DNA of 64,000 nucleotides from Stagnihabitans tardus (GTDB taxonomy: Bacteria; Pseudomonadota; Alphaproteobacteria; Rhodobacterales; Rhodobacteraceae), in NCBI RefSeq assembly GCF_009925085.1, contig NZ_JAABNR010000001.1:124001-188000 (forward strand), read 5' to 3'. Positions 49,679 to 58,427 of this stretch are shown one piece after another. The position numbers were made by a program, and so were the translations under genes. Each line of letters starts with the position of its first letter. Position 1 is the stretch's first letter. A model generated the notes under the pieces. The model ran no database searches, was not told the origin of the DNA, and was given only the letters and a program-made list of their open reading frames with translations.

Positions 49679-50242
49679 ATGATTTCTCGACGGAATTTCG
49701 TGGTCCTGGGCGCGGGCGCCATGGGGCTTGCGGCCTGCGATGCGGGGCTCTTGGGCAATGGCGTCGGCTCGAATGGAGCGGCCAGGATCGATGCGCGCGT
49801 CGATGCCACGCGCGATTACCTGCAGTCGGTCTATCCCAACACCCGCGCCATCGCCCAGAACGCGCGCGGCATCCTTTACATGCCCTTGGTCACCGAAATG
49901 GGCATCGGCATCGGCGGCTCCTTTGGCCGCGGCGCGCTCAGGATCAATGATGTCACGGTGGATTACTATTCCGCCACCTCGGCCTCGATCGGGCTGCAGA
50001 TCGGCGCCCAGCAATATGCCCATGCGATCTTCTTCATGACCGATGCGGCGCTGGAGAACTTCCGCCGCTCGAACGGCTGGGTCGCAGGCGCGGGCGTCGA
50101 ATATGCCACGCCCGAAGAGGGCGGCAACTTCGGCAAGGACACGACCGAGCTTGACCCCGTCACGGTCTTCGTCTTTGGCCAGCAGGGCCTGATCGTCGGC
50201 GCCACGATCGAGGGCGTGAAATACTCGCGCATCATCCCGTGA
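49679..50242 (+). CDS. SYLF/YSC84-domain lipoprotein
   Basis: 187-aa secreted protein. The N-terminus MISRRNFVVLGAGAMGLAAC carries twin Arg before a hydrophobic segment and a lipobox ending in Cys20, so export, perhaps by Tat, and lipidation are likely. The remainder is a YSC84/SYLF lipid-binding domain: ARGILYMPLVTEMGIGIGGSFGRGAL, IGLQIGAQQYAHAIFFMTDAALENFR and the end FGQQGLIVGATIEGVKYSRI. The ATG at 49679 has GAGG 6 nt upstream and is preferred to 49667. Function unknown beyond possible phospholipid binding. Confidence 0.85.
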   Translation: MISRRNFVVLGAGAMGLAACDAGLLGNGVGSNGAARIDARVDATRDYLQSVYPNTRAIAQNARGILYMPLVTEMGIGIGGSFGRGALRINDVTVDYYSATSASIGLQIGAQQYAHAIFFMTDAALENFRRSNGWVAGAGVEYATPEEGGNFGKDTTELDPVTVFVFGQQGLIVGATIEGVKYSRIIP

Positions 50243-50306
50243 GCCCAGGGGAAGCGGCCCCCGCTTCCCCCTTGCTTCGCCCCGCGCCCCGGTGCATGAC
50301 GCGGCC

Positions 50307-51205
50307 ATGAGCGCCCTTGCCCCCAAGCCAGATATTCTCTGCATCGGTTCGGTCCTTTGGGACATCATCGGCCGCGCCTCCGTGCCGCTTGGCGCGGGCG
50401 GCGATGTGCCCGGCCGCATCACCCGCCTGCCGGGGGGCGTGGCCCTGAACATCGCCCTGACGCTCGCCCGCCTTGGCCTGCGCCCCGGGCTCCTGACCGC
50501 CGTGGGCCGCGATGCCGAGGGCCAGGACCTGGTCGCCGCCTGCGCCGCGCGGGGGATGATCACCGATTACATCCACCGCACCGACAGGCCCACCGACCGC
50601 TACATGGCCATCGAATCCGGCGGAGGCCTGGTGGCCGCCATCGCCGATGCCCATACGCTGGAGGCCGAGGGTGCGGCCATCCTGAAGGCGCTCTCGGACG
50701 GGCGCCTCGGCACGCCATCCGCGCCCTGGGCGGGCATGATCGCGCTGGATGGCAACCTGACCGAAGCGCTTCTGACCGAGATCGCGGGCTCTGCGCTTTT
50801 CGAGCGCGCCGATTTGCGGGTGGCCCCGGCCTCTCCGGGCAAGGCCCTGCGGCTTAGGCCCCTCCTGACCCATCCCGGCACCACGCTTTACGTCAACCTC
50901 GCCGAGGCGCGCCAGATCGGCGACTGCCCGGATGCCGATGCCCCTGCCGCAGCCGAGGCCATGCTTGCGCGCGGTGCGGCCCGGGTCCTGGTCACCGATG
51001 GCGCCAACCCCTGCGCCAAGGGCATGGCCGGAGAAGGCATCCACATCGGCCATCCGCCCAAGGTCCAGGTCCGCCGCATCACCGGGGCGGGCGATACGTT
51101 CATGGCCGCCCATATCGTGGCCGAACGCGAGGGCGCCTCGCCCAAGGCGGCGCTTGACGCCGCGCTGAAGGCCGCCGCCGATTACATTTCCAAGGAGGTG
51201 GGCAC

Positions 51206-51209
<4 letters not shown>
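50307..51209 (+). CDS. psuK: PfkB-family kinase, probable pseudouridine kinase
   Basis: 300-aa ribokinase-family sugar kinase. It has the N-terminal CIGSVLWDIIGR, the glycine-rich LPGGVALNIALTLARLGL and the C-terminal anion-hole motif ITGAGDTFMAAHI with the catalytic Asp. The direct ATGA overlap with psuG indicates the pseudouridine kinase PsuK, which makes pseudouridine-5'-phosphate. An ATG 15 nt upstream is an alternative start. The pair salvages pseudouridine from RNA turnover. Confidence 0.88.
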
Positions 51210-52129
<920 letters not shown>

Positions 52130-52273
52130 AAGAGCCAAAGGCGGGGGGCATCGGGCCCCCGGGTCGAACATCTGGCGAGGTCTGCCCATCTCCCGGGCAG
52201 GCCAGGCCCCGGGTGACCATTTTTCGCCAAGCCAGCCTTCCCCAAAGCCGCAAGCCCTGCCATAAGAGGCGCC

Positions 52274-52951
52274 ATGTCCGATCCCATCCGCTCCCGCAGC
52301 CTTGTCGCCACGCTCAGGGCCTCCTTCCTGACCGGCCTCGTCGTCGTCCTGCCCATCGGGCTGACCTTCTACCTGATCTGGTCGGTGGTGGGTTACCTGG
52401 ATGGCTGGATCCTGCCCCTGATCCCGCAGGGCTATCACCCCCAGGCGCTGACGGAATATTACTTCGGCCCGGGCCATTCCTTCCCCATCCGGGGCGTGGG
52501 GGTCATCGTCTTCCTGATCTTCACCACGGCGGTGGGCTGGGTGGCCAAGGGGCTGATCGGGCGGACGGTCTTGGGCAAGCTCGATGGGCTGGTCGACCGG
52601 ATGCCGGTGGTGCGGTCCTTGTATTCCGCGCTGAAGCAGGTGGCCGAGACGGTCTTCAACAAGACCGAGTCGTCCTTCGAAAAGACCTGCCTGGTCGAAT
52701 TCCCCAGGCCCGGGGTCTGGACGCTGGGCCTGATCTCGGCCCGTCCCAAGGGCGAGATTGCGACGCGGCTGGGGCCCGATGTGATCTCGGTCTTCATCGG
52801 GTTGACGCCCTTCACCAGCGGCTTCGTGGTCTTCGTGCCGCGCAAGGATGTGATCGAGCTGGACCTGACGCCGGAAGAGGCGGCCAAACTCGTGGCCTCG
52901 GGCGGGTTGGTCTATCCCGTGACCAAGGATGGCGCGGGCGGACAGGCCTGA
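52274..52951 (+). CDS. DUF502 membrane protein
   Basis: 225-aa protein with two N-terminal membrane segments (about 14-40 and 75-95) and a C-terminal soluble domain. The DUF502 pattern is clear: LRASFLTGLVVVLPIGLTFYLIW, GLVDRMPVVRSLYSALKQVAETVF and FIGLTPFTSGFVVFVPRKDVIELDLTPEEAAKLVASGG. No biochemical function is established for the family. It stands alone, 144 bp after psuG, followed by a 3'-end module. Confidence 0.88.
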   Translation: MSDPIRSRSLVATLRASFLTGLVVVLPIGLTFYLIWSVVGYLDGWILPLIPQGYHPQALTEYYFGPGHSFPIRGVGVIVFLIFTTAVGWVAKGLIGRTVLGKLDGLVDRMPVVRSLYSALKQVAETVFNKTESSFEKTCLVEFPRPGVWTLGLISARPKGEIATRLGPDVISVFIGLTPFTSGFVVFVPRKDVIELDLTPEEAAKLVASGGLVYPVTKDGAGGQA

Positions 52952-53191
52952 CCTGGTAGCGCGCCTGCGGCGCATTGTTTTTCTCTCGCCTCTGGCGCGA
53001 CGCGCCAACCGGCTCAAGCCTGCCTCCGGCGGGGATATTTGGGCCAGTGTGAAAGAGGAAACGGGGGCGCGGCAGGTTTGCGGCGCCCCCATTTCATTTG
53101 GTCAGAAACTTCTCCAGCAGAGCCAATCTCCGAGCCGGTTGGCGCGCAGCGCCAGAGGCGAGATGACAAGCATGCGCCGCAGGCGCTCCGC
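52952..53191. repeat. 55-bp inverted module pair plus 3'-end box
   Basis: Two 55-bp copies, 52961-53015 on plus and 53132-53186 on minus, are near-identical inverted repeats (GCGCCTGCGGCGCAT ... CGCGCCAACCGGCTC). One follows DUF502, the other follows bdhA, each in the orientation of its gene. A plus-oriented ATATTTGGGCCAGTGTGAAAG box is at 53030-53056. There is no gene in the gap. Confidence 0.8.
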
Positions 53192-53968
53192 TTACAGGGC
53201 CGTCCAGCCGCCATCCACGCTGATCGTCGTGCCGGTGACCTGGTCGGCGGAGGGCGAGCACAGATAGACCGTCGTCCCGCCGATCTGCTCCACCGTCGCG
53301 AATTGGCGCGAGGGTTGGCGCAGGAGCATGACCTCGCGGATCACCCTCTCGCGGTCCATGCCATGGACCTTCATCTGGTCGGGGATCTGCGCCTCGACGA
53401 GGGGCGTCAGAACATAGCCCGGGCAGATCGCATTGGCGGTGATGCCCATCCCCGCCACTTCCAGCGCCGTGGTCTTGGTGAAGCCCACGACCCCATGCTT
53501 GGCCGCGATATAGGCCGATTTGAAGGGCGAGGCGGTCAGGCCATGGGCCGAGGCGATGTTCACCACCCTGCCCCAGCCTTTTGCCTTCATCCCCGGCAGG
53601 GCCGCCGCCGTGGTGTGAAAGGCCGAGGACAGGTTGATCGCGATGATCCGGTCCCACATCGCCGGGGGGAAGTCCTCTATCGGCGCCACATGCTGGATGC
53701 CCGCATTGTTCACCAGGATGTCGCAGCCCCCCGCCGCTGCCACCAGCGCCCGGCAAGCGGCCCCATCGCTCATGTCGGCGGCGATGTAGCGCACCTCGAC
53801 CCCGTGGCGGGCGGAGAGGTCGGCGGCGAGGGCGTGATCCTCGGGCCGGTCGGTGAAGGAGTTCAGGACGACCGAGGCCCCCGCCGCCGCCAGCGCCTCT
53901 GCCACGCCCAGCCCGATCCCCGAGTTCGACCCGGTCACCACGGCCCGCTTGCCTGAAAGTTCCGCCAT
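53192..53968 (-). CDS. bdhA: 3-Hydroxybutyrate dehydrogenase
   Basis: 258-aa short-chain dehydrogenase converting D-3-hydroxybutyrate to acetoacetate with NAD, a step in polyhydroxybutyrate turnover. It has the Rossmann motif VVTGSNSGIGLGVAEAL, the NNAGIQHVAPIEDFP segment typical of HB dehydrogenases, the catalytic SAYIAAKHG (Tyr and Lys), and AICPGYVLTPLVEAQI. The start is MAELSGKRAV with AAGGAGAGCATC upstream. It stands alone, convergent with DUF502, with the sRNA candidate 258 bp upstream. Confidence 0.93.
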   Translation of the reverse strand: MAELSGKRAVVTGSNSGIGLGVAEALAAAGASVVLNSFTDRPEDHALAADLSARHGVEVRYIAADMSDGAACRALVAAAGGCDILVNNAGIQHVAPIEDFPPAMWDRIIAINLSSAFHTTAAALPGMKAKGWGRVVNIASAHGLTASPFKSAYIAAKHGVVGFTKTTALEVAGMGITANAICPGYVLTPLVEAQIPDQMKVHGMDRERVIREVMLLRQPSRQFATVEQIGGTTVYLCSPSADQVTGTTISVDGGWTAL

Positions 53969-54226
53969 GATGCTCTCCTTCGTGTTCATGCCCATTCGGC
54001 CCCATGGGCCCAAGGCTAATGCTGCGCTGCGGAGAATGCAAAGGGCGGGGCGCGGTTCGTGATTCGACTTGCGCGATTCGCCCTGGCTTGCCGTTGGCGC
54101 AGCGCCTGGTCCCCGGGGCCCAACCCGAGCCTTCGTCGTGGCCCGCCGCTTCCGACCGCGTCCCGGCCGATCAAGATTCCTTGAACCCCGCCCCGCAAGA
54201 CCTTGCACCCGCCCGCCGCGAGGGCC

Positions 54227-54254
54227 AAAAAAAACGCCAGCGCGAGGCTGGCGT
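54227..54254 (-). terminator. Rho-independent terminator of the sRNA candidate
   Basis: On the minus strand, a perfect 8-bp stem ACGCCAGC/GCTGGCGT with a 5-nt loop directly followed by eight T residues. It is the strongest classical intrinsic terminator in the window. Confidence 0.85.
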
Positions 54255-54302
54255 CAAGTCGTTGAGGCAGGTTTCATACAGGCAAGAAACCTATCGAGCA
54301 GT
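54227..54302 (-). ncRNA. Candidate trans-acting small RNA, about 76 nt
   Basis: Independent minus-strand transcription unit without an ORF. A promoter TTGAAG-N17-TATATA lies at 54309-54337 and would start transcription near 54302. The RNA would contain a 5' stem-loop AGGUUUC/GAAACCU (54269-54292, loop UUGCCUGUAU) and an unpaired CCUGCCUCAACGACUUG-like stretch. The intrinsic terminator is ACGCCAGC/GCUGGCGU followed by eight U (54227-54254). The 3' U tail fits Hfq binding. I do not recognise the family. The unit lies between bdhA (same strand, downstream) and a solute-binding-protein gene (opposite strand). Confidence 0.7.
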
Positions 54303-54308
54303 GAGTTC

Positions 54309-54337
54309 TATATAGCCCTCCCGGATTAACACTTCAA
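54309..54337 (-). promoter_or_regulatory. Strong sigma70-type promoter of the sRNA candidate
   Basis: On the minus strand, TTGAAG (54332-54337), an exact 17-nt spacer, then TATATA (54309-54314). The -35 matches the E. coli consensus at five of six positions and the -10 box at five of six, unusual in this GC-rich genome. Confidence 0.65.
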
Positions 54338-54410
54338 GCTAAAGGTTTGAAAAGGGCCGCGCAGGGGCTTAGTCTTCAACCATGTTCGGAAGTTGAAAGG
54401 ATTGTTGACG

Positions 54411-56255
54411 ATGCGCCCCCAGATGCGCCCAATCATGCGGCCCGCGATTGCCCGCCTGGCCCGGGTCTCGGCCCTTTGCCTGATCTCGGGGCTCCTTGCC
54501 CTGCCTGCCCAGGCCGAGCCCAGCCATGGCATAGCTATGTATGGCGCCCCCGCGCTTCCACCGGATTTTGTGGCCCTGCCCCAGGCCAACCCCCAGGCGC
54601 CCAAGGGTGGCAAGCTGACCCTGGGCGAGGCGGGCAGTTTCGATTCGCTCAACCCTTTCATCACCAAGGGCCAGGCGCCGGGCGCGGTCTCGCCCCTGAC
54701 GGTCGAGACGCTGATGGGCCGGTCCTATGACGAGCCCTTCTCGCTTTACGGGCTTCTGGCCGAATCGATAGACACCGACGAAGAGCGCAGTTTCGTCGAA
54801 TTCACCCTGCGCGAGGGGGCCCGATTCTCGGATGGCTCGCCCGTCACGGTCGAGGACGTGCTCTGGTCGATGGAGACCCTGGGCACGCCCGACAAGGGGG
54901 CCGCGCGCTATCTGACGGCCTGGAAGAAGGTGGCCAAGGCCGAGGCCACCGGCCCGCGTTCGGTGCGCTTCACCTTTGCCGCCCCCGACCGCGAGTTGCC
55001 GCTGCTTCTGGGCCTGCGTCCGATCCTGAAGAAGGCGCAGTTCGAAACCCGCGACTTCGCCGCCTCTTCGCTGGAGCCGGTCATCGGCTCGGGCCCCTAT
55101 GTCGTGGACCAGGTCGAAGCGGGCGCCAAGATCAGCTTCAAGCGCAATCCCGACTGGTGGGGCAAGGATCTGGCCTTCAACCAGGGCCTGTGGAATTTCG
55201 ATGCGATCGAATATCTCTACTTCGCCGATCCGACCGTCATCCAGCTGGCCCTGAGCGCGGGCGACATCGACCTTTACCGCGAGAGCAATGCCACCAAGTG
55301 GGAGACGGATTACGACTTCCCCGCCGTGGCCTCGGGCGAGGTGGTCAAGGAAGAGATCGCCCACCAGCGGCCCTCGGGGATGAACGGCTTCGTCTTCAAC
55401 ACCCGCAAGGCCAAGTTCGCCGATTGGCGGGTGCGCGAGGCGCTGATCCAGAGCTTCAACTTCGAGTTCATGAACCTCTCGCTGAACGCGGGCAAGCTGC
55501 CGCGCATCACGAGCTATTTCTCCAACTCCGAACTGGCGGGGGATGTGGCCAACCCCGCCTCGGCGCCCGTTGCGGCGCTCTTGGAGCCCTGGAAGGCCGA
55601 CCTCTTGCCTGGCGCGCTCGAGGGCTATGCCCTGCCGGTCAGCGACGGGACCGAGGCCAACCGGGCCGCGATCCGCAAGGCCGCTGGCCTTCTGGAGGAG
55701 GCAGGCTGGACGGTGCAGGACGGTGTCCTGAAGAATGCCGCCGGTGAGGCCATGGAGATCGAGATGCTCCTGGCCGTCGGCGCCGAGGATGCCATCGCCT
55801 CGGCCAATTTCTGGGCCCAGTCGCTGGAGAAGCTGGGGATCAAGTTGACGATCACCACCAAGGACAGCGCCTCTTACAAGGAGCAGGTCACGAAATACGA
55901 CTATGACATGATCTGGAATGCCTGGTCCTTGAGCCTCTCGCCCGGCAACGAGCAGCTACTGTACTGGGGCTCGGATGGGGTGACGGCGGAGGGGACGCGC
56001 AATTACATGGGCGTGGGCTCGGCGGCCGTGGATGGGCTGGTGGCGACCATGGTGGGGTCAAAAGACCGCGAGGACTTCGTGACGGCGGTGCAGGCTCTTG
56101 ACCGCGTGCTGACCTCGGGGCGATATGTGATCCCGTTCTGGTATTCCGATGTCAGCCGCGTGGCCCACAAGGCCAGCCTGCATCACCCCGAACGCCTGCC
56201 GCTTTATGGCGACTGGCTGGGGTTCCTGCCGGATGTCTGGTGGTATCAAGAATAA
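54411..56255 (+). CDS. Family 5 extracellular solute-binding protein (YejA-like)
   Basis: 614-aa periplasmic binding protein of an ABC peptide importer. The N-terminal Sec signal ends near ALPAQAEPSH. The binding domain begins HGIAMYGAPALPPDFVALPQANPQAPKGGKLTLGEAGSFDSLNPF-like, typical of YejA, and continues with EFTLREGARFSDGSPVTVEDVLWSM and VIGSGPYVVDQVEAGAKISFKRNPDWWGKD. The oligopeptide specificity of YejA (microcin C uptake) suggests peptides. No permease or ATPase genes follow, so it is orphaned here. The start could be 54393 (TTG) or 54423 instead. Confidence 0.88.
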   Translation: MRPQMRPIMRPAIARLARVSALCLISGLLALPAQAEPSHGIAMYGAPALPPDFVALPQANPQAPKGGKLTLGEAGSFDSLNPFITKGQAPGAVSPLTVETLMGRSYDEPFSLYGLLAESIDTDEERSFVEFTLREGARFSDGSPVTVEDVLWSMETLGTPDKGAARYLTAWKKVAKAEATGPRSVRFTFAAPDRELPLLLGLRPILKKAQFETRDFAASSLEPVIGSGPYVVDQVEAGAKISFKRNPDWWGKDLAFNQGLWNFDAIEYLYFADPTVIQLALSAGDIDLYRESNATKWETDYDFPAVASGEVVKEEIAHQRPSGMNGFVFNTRKAKFADWRVREALIQSFNFEFMNLSLNAGKLPRITSYFSNSELAGDVANPASAPVAALLEPWKADLLPGALEGYALPVSDGTEANRAAIRKAAGLLEEAGWTVQDGVLKNAAGEAMEIEMLLAVGAEDAIASANFWAQSLEKLGIKLTITTKDSASYKEQVTKYDYDMIWNAWSLSLSPGNEQLLYWGSDGVTAEGTRNYMGVGSAAVDGLVATMVGSKDREDFVTAVQALDRVLTSGRYVIPFWYSDVSRVAHKASLHHPERLPLYGDWLGFLPDVWWYQE

Positions 56256-56271
56256 GAGAAGGGGCAGAGCC

Positions 56272-56391
56272 ATGAAGAAACTGATGATCCTCGCCGTGTT
56301 GACGGCGCTTGCGGGCTGCAACACCGTTTCGGGCGTGGGCCAGGATATATCCGCCGGGGCCAATACCGTCTCGGGCTGGATGGGCGGCTGA
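56272..56391 (+). CDS. Entericidin A/B-family lipoprotein
   Basis: 39-aa small lipoprotein. MKKLMILAVLTALAGCNTV has a lipobox LAGC, so the mature peptide starting CNTVSGVGQDI is only 24 residues and lipid-anchored. NTVSGVGQDISAGANTVSGW matches the entericidin family, best known from the enterobacterial ecnAB antidote/toxin pair. A single member is present here. It starts 16 bp after the solute-binding-protein stop, with GGGGCAGAGCC upstream, and is probably cotranscribed. Confidence 0.85.
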   Translation: MKKLMILAVLTALAGCNTVSGVGQDISAGANTVSGWMGG

Positions 56392-56606
56392 GGGACGCCG
56401 GGGCTGCCGCGCCCCGGACCCCGCCTGGAGGGACCCGCGGGGCCCCTCCAGACCTCCCCCGGGAAATTTGGCCAGCATGAAAGCAAAGGGGGCACCACGG
56501 CCAGGGGCGCCCCTTTCCAATCATCTGTTCATCAATATCCACGGGGTTTCCAAAGGGGAGCGTGCTCCCCTTTGGGCGGGGGGTCCGGGGGGCGGCAGCC
56601 CCCCGG
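56392..56606. repeat. Facing 3'-end modules after the entericidin-like gene
   Basis: A plus-oriented set: hairpin at 56425-56451 (CTGGAGGGACC arms) and the box CCCGGGAAATTTGGCCAG with TGAAAG at 56456-56482. A minus-oriented box (TCATCTGTTCATCAATATCC) is at 56519-56546, with hairpins around 56550-56603, after the XRE-cupin stop. A G/C stem near 56488-56513 may terminate transcription. Closely resembles the block at 513-758. Confidence 0.7.
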
Positions 56607-57236
56607 CTACGAGAGGGATGTTACCCAGAGGATCGTCGCATCCTCTTCCGACAGGCTGACGACGTTATGGCCCATGGTGGCGTCGTAATAGGCGCTGTCG
56701 CCGCGCTTGAGGTCCACGGGTTCGTAGAACTCGGTATAGAGGCGGACGATGCCGGTGAGGACATAGAGGAACTCTTCGCCCTCGTGACGGACCCAGCCGT
56801 CGAAATCCTCCATCGACCGCGCGCGGATCGTGGCGCGGTAGGGCAGCATCTGCTTGGTGCGCAGGCCCCCGGCGAGGAGTTCGTGTTCGTAAGTGGCCGT
56901 CACATGGGCCTGGCCCGTGGCCAACTTGGTCACCGCCATGCGCCCGGAGACCTGGGCCTTGGCGGCGGGCGTGAACAGCTGCGGGACGGAAATCTTCAGC
57001 CCCTCGGCCAGCTTCCTCACCGCGTCATAGGTGGGCGACATCTGGCCGTTTTCGATCTTGGAGAGCGTGGACCGCGCCAGCCCGGCCTGGGCGGCGGCCT
57101 GGTCCAGGGTCCAGCCTTTCGCTTTCCGCAGCTCGCGCACGCGCAGGCCGAGGTCCAAGGGTTCGGGCGGCGGCTCGGCGGCATCGGGCGTCTCGCGCGC
57201 GATGCGGATCAGTCGGCGGGGATCGGAATTGGTCAT
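56607..57236 (-). CDS. XRE-cupin transcriptional regulator
   Basis: 209-aa regulator with an N-terminal Cro/CI-type HTH (about residues 27-85: LRKAKGWTLDQAAAQAGLARSTLSKIENGQMSPTYDAVRKLAEGL pattern) and a C-terminal cupin sensor domain (about 130-205: HEGEEFLYVLTGIVRLYTEFYEPVDLKRGDSAYYDATMGHNVV). Such proteins commonly control catabolic genes in response to a small molecule bound in the cupin. It is divergent from the aldolase gene and may regulate it or itself. The start at 57236 has GAGGG 4 nt upstream; 57257 is an alternative. Confidence 0.9.
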   Translation of the reverse strand: MTNSDPRRLIRIARETPDAAEPPPEPLDLGLRVRELRKAKGWTLDQAAAQAGLARSTLSKIENGQMSPTYDAVRKLAEGLKISVPQLFTPAAKAQVSGRMAVTKLATGQAHVTATYEHELLAGGLRTKQMLPYRATIRARSMEDFDGWVRHEGEEFLYVLTGIVRLYTEFYEPVDLKRGDSAYYDATMGHNVVSLSEEDATILWVTSLS

Positions 57237-57316
57237 GAGCCCTCTTAGCTTTTGCATGGGCATCCTGCAACTGGCGCGAAAGTCACGGCGCCGCCCCCTG
57301 CGGCGACTTCGTCGGA

Positions 57317-57334
57317 GATGTTTGCGCAAACATC
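57317..57334. promoter_or_regulatory. CceR-like operator upstream of the aldolase gene
   Basis: GATGTTTGCGCAAACATC is an 18-bp perfect palindrome, 60 bp before the aldolase start and 80 bp before the divergent regulator start. It shares the TGTTNGCGCNAACA core with 12061-12076 upstream of glgP. This resembles the published CceR motif of Rhodobacter, which controls glycolytic and gluconeogenic genes. The adjacent XRE-cupin protein is an alternative binder. Confidence 0.65.
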
Positions 57335-57394
57335 ATGGACAGCGCGGAAACCCGCGTGAATAAAGGCCCGGCAAAGTCATTCAGGGAGGCCAAG

Positions 57395-58324
57395 ATGCGC
57401 ACCACCCGGATCGTCCAAAAGATCCTGTCCCATTACGAGGGGGAGACCCCCGGCGTGAAGGGGAACCTCGCCCGCATGCTGATGGAGGGCAAGCTCGGCG
57501 GCACGGGCAAGATGATCATCCTGCCGGTCGACCAGGGCTTCGAACATGGGCCCGCGCGGTCGTTCAGCGTCAACCCCGCCGCCTATGACCCGCATTACCA
57601 TTACCAGATGGCGGTGGATGCGGGGCTTTCGGCCTATGCCGCGCCCCTGGGGCCGCTGGAGGCCGGGGCCGATACCTTTGCGGGCCAGATCCCGACGATC
57701 CTGAAGGTGAACTCCTCCAACTCGCTGCTGCCCAAGGTGGCGCCGAAGACCCAGGCCATCACGGCGAGCGTGGATGATGCGCTGCGGCTGGGCTGCTCGG
57801 CCATCGGCTTCACGATCTATCCGGGCTCTTCGGCCAGCCTCGAGATGTTTTCGGACATCGCCGAGATGCGGCGCGAGGCTGCGGCCAAGGGGATTGCGAC
57901 GATCATCTGGTCCTATCCGCGCGGCGAGGACCTGGACAAGGATGGCGAGACGGCGGCCGATGTGACGGCCTATGCCGCCCATATCGCGGCTTTGCTTGGC
58001 GCTCATATCATCAAGGTCAAGCTCTCGACCGATCACCTGAGCCAGCCCGAGGCCAAGAAGGCCTTCCAGGCGGGGCATATCCCGCTGGCGACCCAGGCAG
58101 ACCGGGTGCGGGAATGCGTGCGCTCGGTGATGAACGGCAAGCGGCTGATCGTCTTTTCGGGCGGGGCGGCCAAGGGCGCGGATTCGGTCCTGGACGATGC
58201 CCGCGCGATCCGGGATGGCGGCGGCAACGGCTCGATCATCGGGCGCAACTGCTTCCAGCGCCCGCGCGACGAGGCCATGGGCCTGTTGCAGACCATGGTC
58301 GATATCTACAAGGGCAAAGCCTGA
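57395..58324 (+). CDS. fbaB: Class I fructose-bisphosphate aldolase (DhnA type)
   Basis: 309-aa DeoC/LacD-superfamily aldolase cleaving fructose-1,6-bisphosphate by Schiff-base chemistry. Typical parts are MIILPVDQGFEHGPARSF, CSAIGFTIYPGSS, the Lys-bearing AHIIKVKLSTDHL, FSGGAAKG and the phosphate-binding GGGNGSIIGRNCFQRP. The start is MRTTRIVQKIL with GGGAGGCCAAG upstream; 20 further upstream codons are open. Followed by a terminator at 58386-58410, so probably monocistronic. Confidence 0.93.
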   Translation: MRTTRIVQKILSHYEGETPGVKGNLARMLMEGKLGGTGKMIILPVDQGFEHGPARSFSVNPAAYDPHYHYQMAVDAGLSAYAAPLGPLEAGADTFAGQIPTILKVNSSNSLLPKVAPKTQAITASVDDALRLGCSAIGFTIYPGSSASLEMFSDIAEMRREAAAKGIATIIWSYPRGEDLDKDGETAADVTAYAAHIAALLGAHIIKVKLSTDHLSQPEAKKAFQAGHIPLATQADRVRECVRSVMNGKRLIVFSGGAAKGADSVLDDARAIRDGGGNGSIIGRNCFQRPRDEAMGLLQTMVDIYKGKA

Positions 58325-58385
58325 GACAGGGGCGACCTGGCCGGGATGGGGCGGCCGGAAGACATCCTGTCTTGACGTCAGAGAG

Positions 58386-58418
58386 CGGCCCGGGGAGACT
58401 TCCCGGGCCGTTTCCCTT
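58386..58418 (+). terminator. Terminator of the aldolase gene
   Basis: Perfect 9-bp stem CGGCCCGGG/CCCGGGCCG (58386-58410, 7-nt loop) followed by TTTCCCTT on the plus strand, 61 bp after the aldolase stop and just before the next gene. Confidence 0.75.
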
Positions 58419-58427
58419 GGAGCAACC

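Larger units (their letters stand above)
53969..54410. other. Intergenic region carrying an sRNA candidate
   Basis: 442 bp between the divergent bdhA and solute-binding-protein genes. Positions 53969-54226 show no recognisable element beyond the bdhA leader. Positions 54227-54337 hold the small RNA unit on the minus strand, and 54338-54410 the upstream region of the solute-binding protein. Confidence 0.5.
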
